A DNA stretch of 64,000 nt from NCBI RefSeq assembly GCF_016908115.1, contig NZ_JAFBDH010000002.1, positions 124,001 to 188,000 of the forward strand, written 5' to 3'. The translations under genes were made by a program, and so were the position numbers. Origin of the DNA: Peptoniphilus gorbachii (GTDB taxonomy: Bacteria > Bacillota > Clostridia > Tissierellales > Peptoniphilaceae). Every line of letters starts with the position of its first letter. Within the stretch, counting starts at the first letter, position 1. Below, piece after piece: positions 15,898-24,866 of this stretch. The notes below the pieces were generated by a model. That model saw only the letters and a program-made list of their open reading frames with translations. It did no database searches and was not told where the DNA came from.

Positions 15898-17640
15898 CTA
15901 AACTACCCATTCTTCAGATTGTTTTCTGATTTCAATAAAATCCTTATATATTCCATGTTTAGATGCAAGTTCACTATGTGTTCCTACTTGTTTTATAACA
16001 CCATCTTTTAAAACAACTATCTGATCTGCATTTTTTACAGTAGAAAGCTTGTGTGCAATTACAATAACAGTTTTGCCTTTTAATAAGTTTTTCAAAGCAA
16101 TCAATAATTCTTTTTCATTTTCTGGATCTACGCTTGAAGTTGCCTCATCAAGAACTACAAACCTACTCGGTTTTAACATGGCTCTTGCAATAGAAATTCG
16201 TTGACGCTCACCACCCGATAGATTTGAACCCCCTTCTTGCAAAACAGTTTCATAAGCTTGTGGCAATTTCATAATAAAATCATGGCACTGAGCTTTTTTG
16301 GCAATATCTATCATTTCTTCATCTGTTGCATTTGGATTACCAAACTTAATATTGTTTTTTATGGTATCATCAAAAAGATACACGTCTTGAAAAACAAAGC
16401 TAAAATTTGAAAGCAATTCATCATACTTGTACTGTTTAATATTTAGATTTCCAACTTTTACTTCGCCAGAATTTACATCCCAAAACCTCGCCATTAAATT
16501 GCAAAGTGTTGTTTTACCACTTCCTGAAAATCCAACAAGAGCAGTAGTTTTCCCATCTGGAACAAGCATACTTAGATTATTGAAAAGATTTTCTTTTCCA
16601 TAAGAAAATGAAATATTGTTCATTGATATTTCTGCTTTATCTACTTCTGTCATTTCACCTTCTTCAATTACAGGCAAATTTCTTAAATTTATAACAGTAT
16701 TAAGATTTCGTACAGCAACACCCTTAATACTCTGCATACTTCCTGCTAATTCAAATCCAGAAAAAACAACAAAACTCATAACAATTAATATAATAGCTTT
16801 AGTAACTTCAATATCCCCTGATAAATATCTTATTATAGAACTAAAAATTATCACACAAATACCAAGTTTAAATACTAACAAGAATAAAAACTGTGTTGGA
16901 ACTAAAATTTTTTCTACAGCAAGGAAGCCTTTGCGACTTTTTGTAATACTTTCGTTTAGTTCCTTGACTGTATTTTTATCTTTTCCAAATGCTTTAGTTA
17001 TTCCTATCCCATTTACATACTCAAGCATTTTTTCACTTAAATCCAATTTAAGTCCTAACAATCTCTCTGTTAGTTGATCTGTGCTTTTTTGTGTGAATAA
17101 GTTTACTAAGGTTCCAACAATCAAAGTCAACAATATAATTATAGCTGTTGCAAAATCATAAGGTAGTATGAAAATAACCATAATTAGTGTCTGTATTGTA
17201 CCTACAAGCATTTGCTCAATAATAAAAACTCCTATTGTTTCAAGTTCACCTATAACAGTTGACAATGCTCCTGCTATATTCCCTAAAGAATTTGTGCTGA
17301 AATATCCCATGTTTACATTTTTTAAACGATCACCAATATATAATCTATTTTCTGCTCCTAAATTGTACGAAGCAATGTATTTGTTTTTATCAGCCAGATA
17401 TCCAAATATAATTTTTCCCACCACACTTATAGCTGCAATAATAAAAACAATATACACATCTTTCATTAAAATGCTTTGGTTCGTGAATATATTTTCACAA
17501 ATTTTGGTCAAACATAATAGAATTGCACCTAAAGAAACTCCTTCAAATACTCCCTTAAATACATCAAAAATAAGCATTTTTGTTATTTTATTTGAATATG
17601 ACCCTGACACCTCATATAAAGTTTTTATCAATTCTCTCAC
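15898..17640 (-). CDS. ABC exporter-fold protein 2 (YbtQ-like half transporter)
   Basis: A 580-residue half transporter with six membrane segments (about residues 20-310) and an ATPase domain (about 335-575): Walker A GFSGSGKTT, signature LSGGERQR, Walker B 'FVVLDEAT' and H-loop 'IVIAHKLS'. It pairs with the preceding gene, which ends 1 nt before this GTG start; GAGGTG gives the RBS. Pairs of this type next to an ECF-like module resemble YbtP/YbtQ of yersiniabactin uptake and the equibactin locus of Streptococcus equi, where an exporter fold works in import of a metal chelate. The substrate here is an inference; drug or peptide export is the main alternative. Confidence 0.85.
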   Translation of the reverse strand: MRELIKTLYEVSGSYSNKITKMLIFDVFKGVFEGVSLGAILLCLTKICENIFTNQSILMKDVYIVFIIAAISVVGKIIFGYLADKNKYIASYNLGAENRLYIGDRLKNVNMGYFSTNSLGNIAGALSTVIGELETIGVFIIEQMLVGTIQTLIMVIFILPYDFATAIIILLTLIVGTLVNLFTQKSTDQLTERLLGLKLDLSEKMLEYVNGIGITKAFGKDKNTVKELNESITKSRKGFLAVEKILVPTQFLFLLVFKLGICVIIFSSIIRYLSGDIEVTKAIILIVMSFVVFSGFELAGSMQSIKGVAVRNLNTVINLRNLPVIEEGEMTEVDKAEISMNNISFSYGKENLFNNLSMLVPDGKTTALVGFSGSGKTTLCNLMARFWDVNSGEVKVGNLNIKQYKYDELLSNFSFVFQDVYLFDDTIKNNIKFGNPNATDEEMIDIAKKAQCHDFIMKLPQAYETVLQEGGSNLSGGERQRISIARAMLKPSRFVVLDEATSSVDPENEKELLIALKNLLKGKTVIVIAHKLSTVKNADQIVVLKDGVIKQVGTHSELASKHGIYKDFIEIRKQSEEWVV

Positions 17641-17641
17641 T

Positions 17642-19354
17642 TTATATCACCTCGATTTCTTTAGATTCTGTATATACATCCCACATTTTTTTGTATCTCC
17701 CATTTAACTCTAGTAATTGTTTATGAGTGCCTTCTTCAATTACTTCTCCATTATCCACCACAATTATTTTATTTGCATTTACAATTGTAGATAACCTGTG
17801 AGCTACCATAATCACTGTTTTATCTTTAATTAACTTATCAATAGACTGTTGAATAACTGATTCATTGTCAGGATCAGAATATGCTGTTGCTTCATCAAGT
17901 AGTACAATAGGACTATTCTTTAAAAAACACCTAGCTATTGCAATTCTTTGCTTTTCTCCTCCAGAAAGATTTGCTCCTCCCTTTCCTACAATAGTTTCAT
18001 ATCCATTTGGTAGGCTCTTTATAAAATTATAGCAACTCGCTTTTTCACAAGCCTCTTTAATTTCATCCATACTCGCATCTTCCTTCGCCATCTTTAAATT
18101 TTCTAATATTGTTTTATTAAAAAGAAAGTTTTCTTGCGACACATAGCTAACAAGCTCCATATTCTGTTTTAAAGGCAATTCGTTCAAATTTGTTTTTCCA
18201 ATTAAAATTTCTCCATTAGAAACATTCCAAAATCCTGCGATTAGTTTTGTAATAGTAGACTTTCCACTACCTGAATTTCCAACGATTGCAGTTAACTCAT
18301 TTTCATTTGCTCTAAACGAAATATTATTTAATACATTCTTTGACTCTTCATATGCAAATGTAACATCTTTAAACTCTACATCATAAGATTTTATGTCTCT
18401 TACTTCTTCTCCTCTTTTTAAGTTAGGAATTTCCATTATCTTTTTTATTTCTTCAAATACAACTTTTATATTTGCTATTGTTTCCATATGACTCATAGCT
18501 TTTATTAATGGTTTATATGAAGCATATGATAGCAATATACACATGATAAGAGTCCCTACTTCAACACTACCCTTCATAAAGAAATACAAGGAAGCTGGTA
18601 AAACGAATACCATAGTTGACGGGATAGTTTCCATAGTTGCTGTCATTGAAAAACAAACACTCAAGTACCAATCAAGCATTGCGTTCTTATTTTCTTCAAC
18701 AGTCTTTCTAAATTTCCCAAATGATGATGCTGATTTATTAAATGCTTTTATAACTTTAATACCATTTACATATTCAACCATTGTCGTATTCATAGCTTTA
18801 GCTGCTTCTTGATATCTTTTAGATTTTTCTTCATAACCTCGCATCATTAACATTGAGAACAATAATCCCAATGGAATTGTAAGTAAATTTGCAATTCCTA
18901 TTCTCCAGTCCATTATAAAAATTGTTATGATCAATACTATAGGAATGAATATATTAGCAATAACTTCTGGAATCACATGAGCAATCGGTTTTTCCATTTT
19001 ATCAAGTGTTTCCACCATAAATTGAGACCACTGTCCGCTGCTCTTTCTTTCAACTTCTCCCATAGAAATTTTACTTAATTTGTCAGCTAATAACTTTCTT
19101 TTATCTTCAATAATCCTGTAGGCAAGATTATGAGAAATAATAGTAGATATTTCATGAAATAATATACTTGCCAAAAATCCCAAAAATACAGCAAAAATAT
19201 ATGGATAATAATTATTTAAATTTGCATTTTTTGCAACCAAGTTATTAATAATGGCTGCTACAGAAAAATAAGGTATTACACCAAATCCTACTCCTACTAT
19301 CGCAATGAATACAGCTGCGAAAATCTTGCTTTTATGTCCCTTTAGAATATCCAT
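17642..19354 (-). CDS. ABC exporter-fold protein 1 (YbtP-like half transporter)
   Basis: A 570-residue half transporter with an N-terminal six-helix membrane domain (about residues 10-300) and an ATPase domain: Walker A GNSGSGKST, Q-loop 'SYVSQENFLF', signature LSGGEKQR, Walker B 'IVLLDEAT' and H-loop 'IMVAHRLS'. It forms the likely heterodimer partner of the next gene. It starts 3 nt after the ECF ATPase gene in a tight operon (S, T, AA, ABC1, ABC2), so all five probably act on the same substrate class. Confidence 0.85.
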   Translation of the reverse strand: MDILKGHKSKIFAAVFIAIVGVGFGVIPYFSVAAIINNLVAKNANLNNYYPYIFAVFLGFLASILFHEISTIISHNLAYRIIEDKRKLLADKLSKISMGEVERKSSGQWSQFMVETLDKMEKPIAHVIPEVIANIFIPIVLIITIFIMDWRIGIANLLTIPLGLLFSMLMMRGYEEKSKRYQEAAKAMNTTMVEYVNGIKVIKAFNKSASSFGKFRKTVEENKNAMLDWYLSVCFSMTATMETIPSTMVFVLPASLYFFMKGSVEVGTLIMCILLSYASYKPLIKAMSHMETIANIKVVFEEIKKIMEIPNLKRGEEVRDIKSYDVEFKDVTFAYEESKNVLNNISFRANENELTAIVGNSGSGKSTITKLIAGFWNVSNGEILIGKTNLNELPLKQNMELVSYVSQENFLFNKTILENLKMAKEDASMDEIKEACEKASCYNFIKSLPNGYETIVGKGGANLSGGEKQRIAIARCFLKNSPIVLLDEATAYSDPDNESVIQQSIDKLIKDKTVIMVAHRLSTIVNANKIIVVDNGEVIEEGTHKQLLELNGRYKKMWDVYTESKEIEVI

Positions 19355-19357
19355 CTT

Positions 19358-20773
19358 TTACCTTCTTTCATAAAATCTTTTTATTCTGCCATCACAAATC
19401 TCCAATAATTTATTACATGTACTATCAATCAATTCATTATCATGCGTAACAATAAATATAATTTTATTATTTGAAAATTCTTTAATGACTTTGCTTATTT
19501 CGAGCATATTTGTATAATCAAGTCCACTCGTTGGTTCGTCCAAAATAATAATTTCTCTATCCATTAACATCCCCAATGCTACAGAAAGTCTCTGCATTTG
19601 ACCTCCTGATAAGCACATAGGATGACGATTATCTAATTTTTTAAGATCTAATTTTTCTAGAATATTATCTATTTGCTTTTCATCTATTTTAGAATCAAAT
19701 AAACTAAATTCATCTCTTACAGATTCCGAAAAAAACTGATGAATTACATCTTGCATAACCATATAACAAAGTTTTCTTCGTTTTTTATATTTTATGGGAC
19801 TTCCTTTATAGCTTATTTTTCCTTCGTTTTCTTTCAACAGTCCACACAAAATTCTCATTAATGTTGTTTTTCCTTGACCATTTTTACCTGTTATTGCAAT
19901 AATATCTCCCTTGTTTCCGGAAATATTTATCTTATCTAAAATTTTTTGTTTCTTATTTTCATATTCTAAATTTGAAACTACAAAGTCATCAGATTCACAA
20001 AATGTGACAGGATTTGCAAAATCATCATTTTTCTTTCTTACAAAAGTTCTAAGTCCCAGTTTCTTTCGTGATTCGTCAGTAATTGAAGAAAATTCCACAT
20101 TTGAAAAAACATATTTTATTTTTCCGTCTTGTAAATAAATAGCTCTATCAATTAAATCCATTAAATAATAGAGTCTATGTTCAGAAATAATAATTGTCTT
20201 GCCCTGAGTTTTAAGATTTATAAGCATCTCTCTTATTCTTTCAATGCCATACTCATCAATATTTGCAGAAGGTTCATCAAACACATATACATCTGGATTG
20301 GTAGCATAAATAGATGCAATAGCAAGTAATTGCTTTTCTCCACCTGACATCATAAAAACATTTCTGTTTTTTAATCTTTCAATTCCCAAATCACGTACCA
20401 CTTTAAAAACTTGTCTTTTTATTTTATCAGGGTTTTCACCTAAATTTTCTAATCCAAATGTTAGTTCACTATCTGAATCTAAATTAAAAAACTGTGTTTT
20501 GGGGTTTTGAAAAATTGTTCCCACTTTTTCAGAAATTTCATATATCTTCATTTGTTTTGTGTTTATCCCATTTATAAAAATATTTCCTAATAAATTTCCC
20601 TCTAAAAAATGAGGAATCAATCCATTGATTAATTTTGTTATAGTTGTTTTCCCAGAACCAGATTTTCCGCATAATAAGATAACTTCTCCTTGATTAATCT
20701 TTATTGAAATTTTCTTTAACTGGTTTTCTAAGCTTCTCTTATAGGAATATGAAGCTTCATTTATATTAATCAT
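19358..20773 (-). CDS. ECF-type transporter ATPase with two fused ATPase domains
   Basis: A 471-residue cytoplasmic protein with two ABC ATPase domains in one chain. Domain 1 has Walker A CGKSGSGKTT (about 35-44), signature 'MSGGEKQLL' and Walker B 'VYVFDEPSA'. Domain 2 has Walker A TGKNGQGKTT, signature 'LSGGQMQRL' and Walker B 'IIILDEPTS'. This is the energising A-A' unit of energy-coupling-factor transporters. It lies between the T component (12 nt upstream) and the two ABC half transporters. Confidence 0.88.
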   Translation of the reverse strand: MININEASYSYKRSLENQLKKISIKINQGEVILLCGKSGSGKTTITKLINGLIPHFLEGNLLGNIFINGINTKQMKIYEISEKVGTIFQNPKTQFFNLDSDSELTFGLENLGENPDKIKRQVFKVVRDLGIERLKNRNVFMMSGGEKQLLAIASIYATNPDVYVFDEPSANIDEYGIERIREMLINLKTQGKTIIISEHRLYYLMDLIDRAIYLQDGKIKYVFSNVEFSSITDESRKKLGLRTFVRKKNDDFANPVTFCESDDFVVSNLEYENKKQKILDKINISGNKGDIIAITGKNGQGKTTLMRILCGLLKENEGKISYKGSPIKYKKRRKLCYMVMQDVIHQFFSESVRDEFSLFDSKIDEKQIDNILEKLDLKKLDNRHPMCLSGGQMQRLSVALGMLMDREIIILDEPTSGLDYTNMLEISKVIKEFSNNKIIFIVTHDNELIDSTCNKLLEICDGRIKRFYERR

Positions 20774-20785
20774 GTTTCGTACCTC

Positions 20786-21472
20786 TTATAAAAATAACTT
20801 GAACTTTACATTAAAGAACATCAGAATACATAATAGAATAATTATTAGATCCCAAATGTTAAATCCTGCATCATCCATAAAGGTCTTTCTTGCAGGATTT
20901 TCTATCCCTCTTACTGTAATAGCCTGAGCTAATTCATCTGCGGTATTAGAAGCTGTAACTATTAAAGATATTAGTCCTAATTGTATCTTTTTAAATCCAG
21001 TCACGCCTCTTATTTTTATTGCATCTGAGATTAATATTTTTTCTTCTCTTAAAGATGGAAAATATCTGATGCCTATTGCTAGAGAAATAATTAGGCTTTT
21101 TGGAAAATGCATCATTTTTAAGGCATACATAATATTTCGTATAGGATTAGTTTTTACAAGAATTTGACCAACTAAAAAAATCGGTATTAACTTAGGAGCA
21201 TGAATCACCAATAATCCAAAATGTGCTGATATGACATCTGGTAGAATCGGCAAAACAAAATATTTCAATCCCTGTAATAATACAAACATAGATAATGCCT
21301 TTAAAGATATTTTAACAAGTCCCATAAATAACGCTATAATAGCAACCATTAAAAGAATAAAAACATCTAATTTTAAGCTATTATTTGCAAAGCTAATAAT
21401 ACTAACTGAAATCAAAAAAATGATTTCAGTTAGTGGATTTAGCTTTATAATGCCTCTTACAATACCCTCCAT
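20786..21472 (-). CDS. ECF transporter T component (CbiQ-like)
   Basis: A 228-residue membrane protein with about five hydrophobic segments and the two charged coupling motifs of the T family: 'ALKMMHFPKSLIISLAIGIR' region (A-x-R-like) and 'ITVRGIENPARK' (A-R-G-like). It couples the ATPase unit to the S component. Its ATG follows the stop codon of the S-component gene directly (TAA ATG), so translation is coupled. Confidence 0.85.
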   Translation of the reverse strand: MEGIVRGIIKLNPLTEIIFLISVSIISFANNSLKLDVFILLMVAIIALFMGLVKISLKALSMFVLLQGLKYFVLPILPDVISAHFGLLVIHAPKLIPIFLVGQILVKTNPIRNIMYALKMMHFPKSLIISLAIGIRYFPSLREEKILISDAIKIRGVTGFKKIQLGLISLIVTASNTADELAQAITVRGIENPARKTFMDDAGFNIWDLIIILLCILMFFNVKFKLFL

Positions 21473-22066
21473 TTACATAATTCCAGCTTTCTCAAAACGT
21501 TTTTTGAACATTGCTTTACCTATATATGCACCAATGACTCCTCCAATAAATGCAGTAATGATCATCCCGATAAGTGTTGGAATTGAAATTAAAGTTTGTA
21601 ATTTATTTACATATTCTGGACTCATTCCCATTTTAATAATAGATTTCATATAAGATTCTTGGAACAACCACATAGGCAATGGTGAGCCAATCAATCCAAT
21701 GCAAATCAATCCTGAAGATACTATTACGCTTTTTTGACTTTTATATCCCAAAATTTTTCTAGTAATTTCTGCTAAAACCCCTGCAATAACGCAAGTTATG
21801 ACAATTGTAAAAGTGCATTCTCCTATAGCAAAATATATAATCCCTGTAATTGCTATCAAAAGTAAAGCCGTTCCTGGTTTTGGCACCTTAGAGACCAACA
21901 ACATGTAAATAAAATTACATATTATGCCTGTCATTGCTGGCCATAATAACCAAAGTATCGGTGAAAGTATTGGAATAATCATTACCGCCATGGATAACGC
22001 CATATAAATCACTGAAAAAATGCCGATGTTAACTAAATCTTTTGTTTTTAATTTTGTTTCATTCAT
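21473..22066 (-). CDS. MptD/Trep_Strep-family ECF substrate-binding (S) component
   Basis: A 197-residue membrane protein with about six hydrophobic segments and the N-terminal pattern 'LKTKDLVNIGIFSVIYMAL' typical of the Trep_Strep/MptD S-component group. The substrate is not known for this family; the same S/T/AA plus two-ABC layout occurs in the equibactin locus, which points to a metallophore, but this is inference. Start at 22066 is set by AAGGAGG 7 nt upstream; a longer frame from 22111 has no RBS. Confidence 0.82.
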   Translation of the reverse strand: MNETKLKTKDLVNIGIFSVIYMALSMAVMIIPILSPILWLLWPAMTGIICNFIYMLLVSKVPKPGTALLLIAITGIIYFAIGECTFTIVITCVIAGVLAEITRKILGYKSQKSVIVSSGLICIGLIGSPLPMWLFQESYMKSIIKMGMSPEYVNKLQTLISIPTLIGMIITAFIGGVIGAYIGKAMFKKRFEKAGIM

Positions 22067-22097
22067 TTGAATACCTCCTTTTAAATTTTTATATTTA

Positions 22098-22144
22098 TTT
22101 ACCAGTTGCAATATGATTGATTCAAAATAATCTTTACTGGTAAA
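22098..22144. promoter_or_regulatory. Long inverted repeat before the transporter operon
   Basis: TTTACCAGT (22098-22106) and ACTGGTAAA (22136-22144) form perfect 9-bp arms 29 nt apart, just upstream of the S-component RBS. It may be the operator of the TetR regulator or an RNA stem in the leader. Function is not shown. Confidence 0.4.
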
Positions 22145-22181
22145 TTTTTCTTATTTTTGTTTACTTTCCATAAAACGCAGA

Positions 22182-22202
22182 AAATCGGGATTAACCCGAT
22201 TT
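22182..22202 (-). terminator. Hairpin after tetR
   Basis: AAATCGGG / CCCGATTT with a 5-nt loop, followed by a T-rich stretch, about 35 nt after the tetR stop. A weak terminator that may limit read-through from tetR into the transporter operon. Confidence 0.45.
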
Positions 22203-22236
22203 CAAAATTTATTATTTTTAATTTTATATTATGTTT

Positions 22237-22848
22237 TCATTTAATAATCCTCCTCCAACCAAAATTCATTGCTGCCTCCATCATATCGATAAAATTCAAG
22301 GCTTCATTATATGAATACCTATGTGTGATTACCTCAAATAAAGGTGTACATGCCATTGTATAAAGAACATGAAGTTCATCATCATTCAAATCATTTACTT
22401 CAATCTTTTTTTCTTTAAGAACCTCGATCAATTTCTTAGCACCCTGCACTTCAAGATTCACTAAATCATGACGAATTGATTCAAATTCCGTACCCTGAGA
22501 ACAGTTAAACAGAAGATTAACTATAGGATCGTTTTGGTAAATAAATTCCAATAATTCCCTATTACTATCATCAGATTTTTCTCCAAAAGCTTGTAAACCA
22601 TTTACTTTAATTTCTTCAATCGCTTGATTTGTCAATTCTTTACTTCTTCTGTATAAGTGATTAAGTATAGGACTTACAAGTACCTTAAAAATATCTTCTT
22701 TAGATTTAAAATGCTTATATATTGCACCAGGTGTAATTCCTGCATTTTTAGCAATAGTGCGAATAGAAGCCTCTTCGAATCCATGCTCTGTAAACTCGCT
22801 TTTTGCACTTTTTAATATTTTCTTTATTGTAACATCTTTGTCTCTCAG
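22237..22848 (-). CDS. TetR-family regulator with no canonical start codon
   Basis: The frame codes for a full-length TetR-type protein of about 203 residues: DNA-binding region 'LRDKDVTIKKILKSAKSEF', then 'EASIRTIAKNAGITPGAIYK' and 'HFKSKEDIFKVL', followed by a helical ligand domain. However, between an upstream in-frame TGA and the helix-turn-helix there is no ATG, GTG or TTG. GGGAGG lies 9 nt before a CTG at 22848, where ATG would be expected; deletion of one C would give TTATGAGAGAC. The first usable TTG (22635) would remove the whole DNA-binding domain. So this is either a CTG-started gene or a repressor damaged at its start. It would control the transporter operon just downstream. Confidence 0.7.
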   Translation of the reverse strand: MRDKDVTIKKILKSAKSEFTEHGFEEASIRTIAKNAGITPGAIYKHFKSKEDIFKVLVSPILNHLYRRSKELTNQAIEEIKVNGLQAFGEKSDDSNRELLEFIYQNDPIVNLLFNCSQGTEFESIRHDLVNLEVQGAKKLIEVLKEKKIEVNDLNDDELHVLYTMACTPLFEVITHRYSYNEALNFIDMMEAAMNFGWRRIIK

Positions 22849-22888
22849 TAAGTTTCACCTCCCAAATTAAGATAACACCGTTTACTAT

Positions 22889-22917
22889 ATTTTAGCATAA
22901 TCTAACCTCAAAGTCAA
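22889..22917 (-). promoter_or_regulatory. Sigma-A-type promoter of tetR
   Basis: On the minus strand TTGACT (22917-22912), 17 nt, TAAAAT (22894-22889), about 40 nt before the tetR start region. It lies between the recombinase stop and tetR, so the cargo has its own promoter. Confidence 0.6.
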
Positions 22918-22930
22918 TCCACAATATTCT

Positions 22931-22967
22931 ACTGAAAATCTCTTGCCTTTACTGAAAATCTCTTGCC
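22931..22967. repeat. 20-bp-period tandem repeat at the 3' end of recombinase A
   Basis: ACTGAAAATCTCTTGCC occurs at 22931-22947 and again at 22951-22967. The second copy is the coding end of the recombinase (ARDFQ stop); the first lies just past the stop codon. It marks the joint between the recombinase gene and the cargo block. Confidence 0.75.
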
Positions 22968-24775
22968 GGTATCCCCTCTCTTTTCAAAACCTTTAATTTC
23001 TCTTGTTTCTTCTGCTCCCTTCTTGCCTTATATTTATCCTCATACTCTTTCTGTTTTCCGCTTGCTTTTCGTTTCAGGTAATTTTGATGTAGCTTGTCTT
23101 TTCTTTCTTCGATTTTTCTTTCTTCTTCCTCAAGTTTTTGTTTTTCTTCATCACTTAACTCCGCCTGTGGCAGTTCATAATTGCCTATGAAATTAAAGTA
23201 AATTTCTATCTTTTGCTTTGATGTCTGACTTCCTTTTCTATCTCTTTCATGTACGATAATCTTTTCTACAAACTCATTTATCATTGTGGTTGTAAGTTCA
23301 TCAAAGTTTTCATAACGACTGATAAGAGATATAAATTTTTTAGCTCTGTCTGTTTCTTTTTCATATCTTGATACCTGCTGCTCCAAATCCTTAATTTCTT
23401 TACTTAAAGTTATCTGCTCCGTTTCATATTGGTTATTTAAAATTTCATAGCGATTATTCGGTATCTTATTTAAAATCATATCTTCATAAATTCTGCACAT
23501 CAATCGTTCCAGCTCTTGAAGCCTGTTTTGGCTTTCTGTTAATCTTATCTTTTTCTTTTCTATATGTGCCTTTTCCTTTTCTTCCATTTCATTTTGAATG
23601 GAATGAATAAATGCTTCATTATCTTCATCAAGATAATTTTTTATATCTTTTAATGTTTCTTGGATAAGGTTTAAGACTACTTCTGCTTTTATCCTATGAG
23701 CTGATGGACATAGCGTTCCGCAAGGTGCTTTCTTATAATTACTGCAAACATAATAAGGAATATTCTTATAGTTATTTGTCCTATGAACATACATCTTGCT
23801 TCCACAATCTGCACAATACATCAGTCCTGTTAGTGGGTGATATTCGCCCCAACCATCAGGATACCTTTTTACATTTCCTCTTATCCTTTGCACATTATCA
23901 AAGGTTTCTTGGTCTATGATGGCTTCGTGAGTATTTTCAAAGATGAGCCAATTATCTTCGGATACATATTTACTTTTCTTATCCTTGAAATGCTTTCTTG
24001 TTTTAAAGTTAACTGTATGCCCTAAGTATTCTTTTTTCTTTAAGATACTTGCAATTGTGGAGCTACACCAACGATAAGGATATTCAAAGTTTTTGCTTTG
24101 ATGTAATCCATATCCCAATTTTTTCTGATGATAAGCGGGTATATCTATCTTATCCGCTTCCAGTATCTTTGCTATTTTGTATGGTCCTGCTCCGTCCATT
24201 GTAAGATTAAATATTCGTCTTACTATCTCGGCTGCTTTTTCATCTACAACCCACTTATCTTTGTCTTTTTCATCTTTGATGTATCCATAAGGCGGTGTGC
24301 TTGCCGTATGCTTTCCGCTTTCTCCTTTTGATCTGAATGTAGATTGTATTTTTCTTGAAGTATCTCTTGCATACCATTCATTCATAATATTTCTAAAAGG
24401 GGTAAAATCATCTTCTCTGTAAAAGCTGTCTACATTGTCATTTATAGCAATCAGTCTTATGCCCTTTTGTCTTAATATCTCCATACATTGACCGACTTTG
24501 AGATAATCTCTGCCGAGTCTACTCATATCCTTTACGATGATACAACCGATATTTCCAGTATTTACTCCATTCATCATTTCCATAAAGCCTGGTCTATCAA
24601 ACTGTGTCCCGCTTATTCCGTCATCTGTAAAATGGATGATGTTGGTTAAATTATTCTTACTTGCATATTCTTCAAGGATTTTCTTTTGATTAACGATTGA
24701 GTTACTTTCTCCTTCAAGTTCATCATCTCGACTTAATCTCTCATAGAGTGCTGTTATCTTTTCAAAATTCCTCAC
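22949..24775 (-). CDS. Large serine recombinase of IME A (TnpX-like)
   Basis: A 608-residue site-specific recombinase for excision and integration. The catalytic domain begins 'ITALYERLSRDDELEGESNS' with the nucleophile Ser in YERLS. Then come 'VKDMSRLGRDYLKVG', the recombinase domain, a zinc ribbon ('CADCGSKMYVHR' and 'YVCSNYKKAPCG'), a long coiled coil and a charged tail. The start is GTG at 24775 with GGAGG 5 nt before it. It is 97 nt from the element core, with a terminator-like hairpin between (24805-24866). The circle junction would supply the promoter. Confidence 0.93.
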   Translation of the reverse strand: MRNFEKITALYERLSRDDELEGESNSIVNQKKILEEYASKNNLTNIIHFTDDGISGTQFDRPGFMEMMNGVNTGNIGCIIVKDMSRLGRDYLKVGQCMEILRQKGIRLIAINDNVDSFYREDDFTPFRNIMNEWYARDTSRKIQSTFRSKGESGKHTASTPPYGYIKDEKDKDKWVVDEKAAEIVRRIFNLTMDGAGPYKIAKILEADKIDIPAYHQKKLGYGLHQSKNFEYPYRWCSSTIASILKKKEYLGHTVNFKTRKHFKDKKSKYVSEDNWLIFENTHEAIIDQETFDNVQRIRGNVKRYPDGWGEYHPLTGLMYCADCGSKMYVHRTNNYKNIPYYVCSNYKKAPCGTLCPSAHRIKAEVVLNLIQETLKDIKNYLDEDNEAFIHSIQNEMEEKEKAHIEKKKIRLTESQNRLQELERLMCRIYEDMILNKIPNNRYEILNNQYETEQITLSKEIKDLEQQVSRYEKETDRAKKFISLISRYENFDELTTTMINEFVEKIIVHERDRKGSQTSKQKIEIYFNFIGNYELPQAELSDEEKQKLEEEERKIEERKDKLHQNYLKRKASGKQKEYEDKYKARREQKKQEKLKVLKREGIPARDFQ

Positions 24776-24804
24776 TTTTTCCTCCTTCCTCTTAATTTCC
24801 TAAA

Positions 24805-24866
24805 TAAAAAAGAATTAAGAAGTACATGTTTCACTAAAACAGTGATTAAGTGTTCTCCTTAATTCT
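24805..24866 (-). terminator. Attenuator-like hairpin between the end of IME A and its recombinase
   Basis: On the minus strand AGAATTAAG pairs with CTTAATTCT across an inner small stem (CACT/AGTG) and is followed by TTTTTTATT. Its first arm overlaps the -10 hexamer TAGAAT (24867-24862) that the circular form would use. It may damp read-through from virD4 into the recombinase. Confidence 0.55.

Noticed and set aside
15898-22066. A complete siderophore synthesis and uptake locus
   Set aside because: Only transport and regulator genes are present; no synthetase or ligase gene is in the window.
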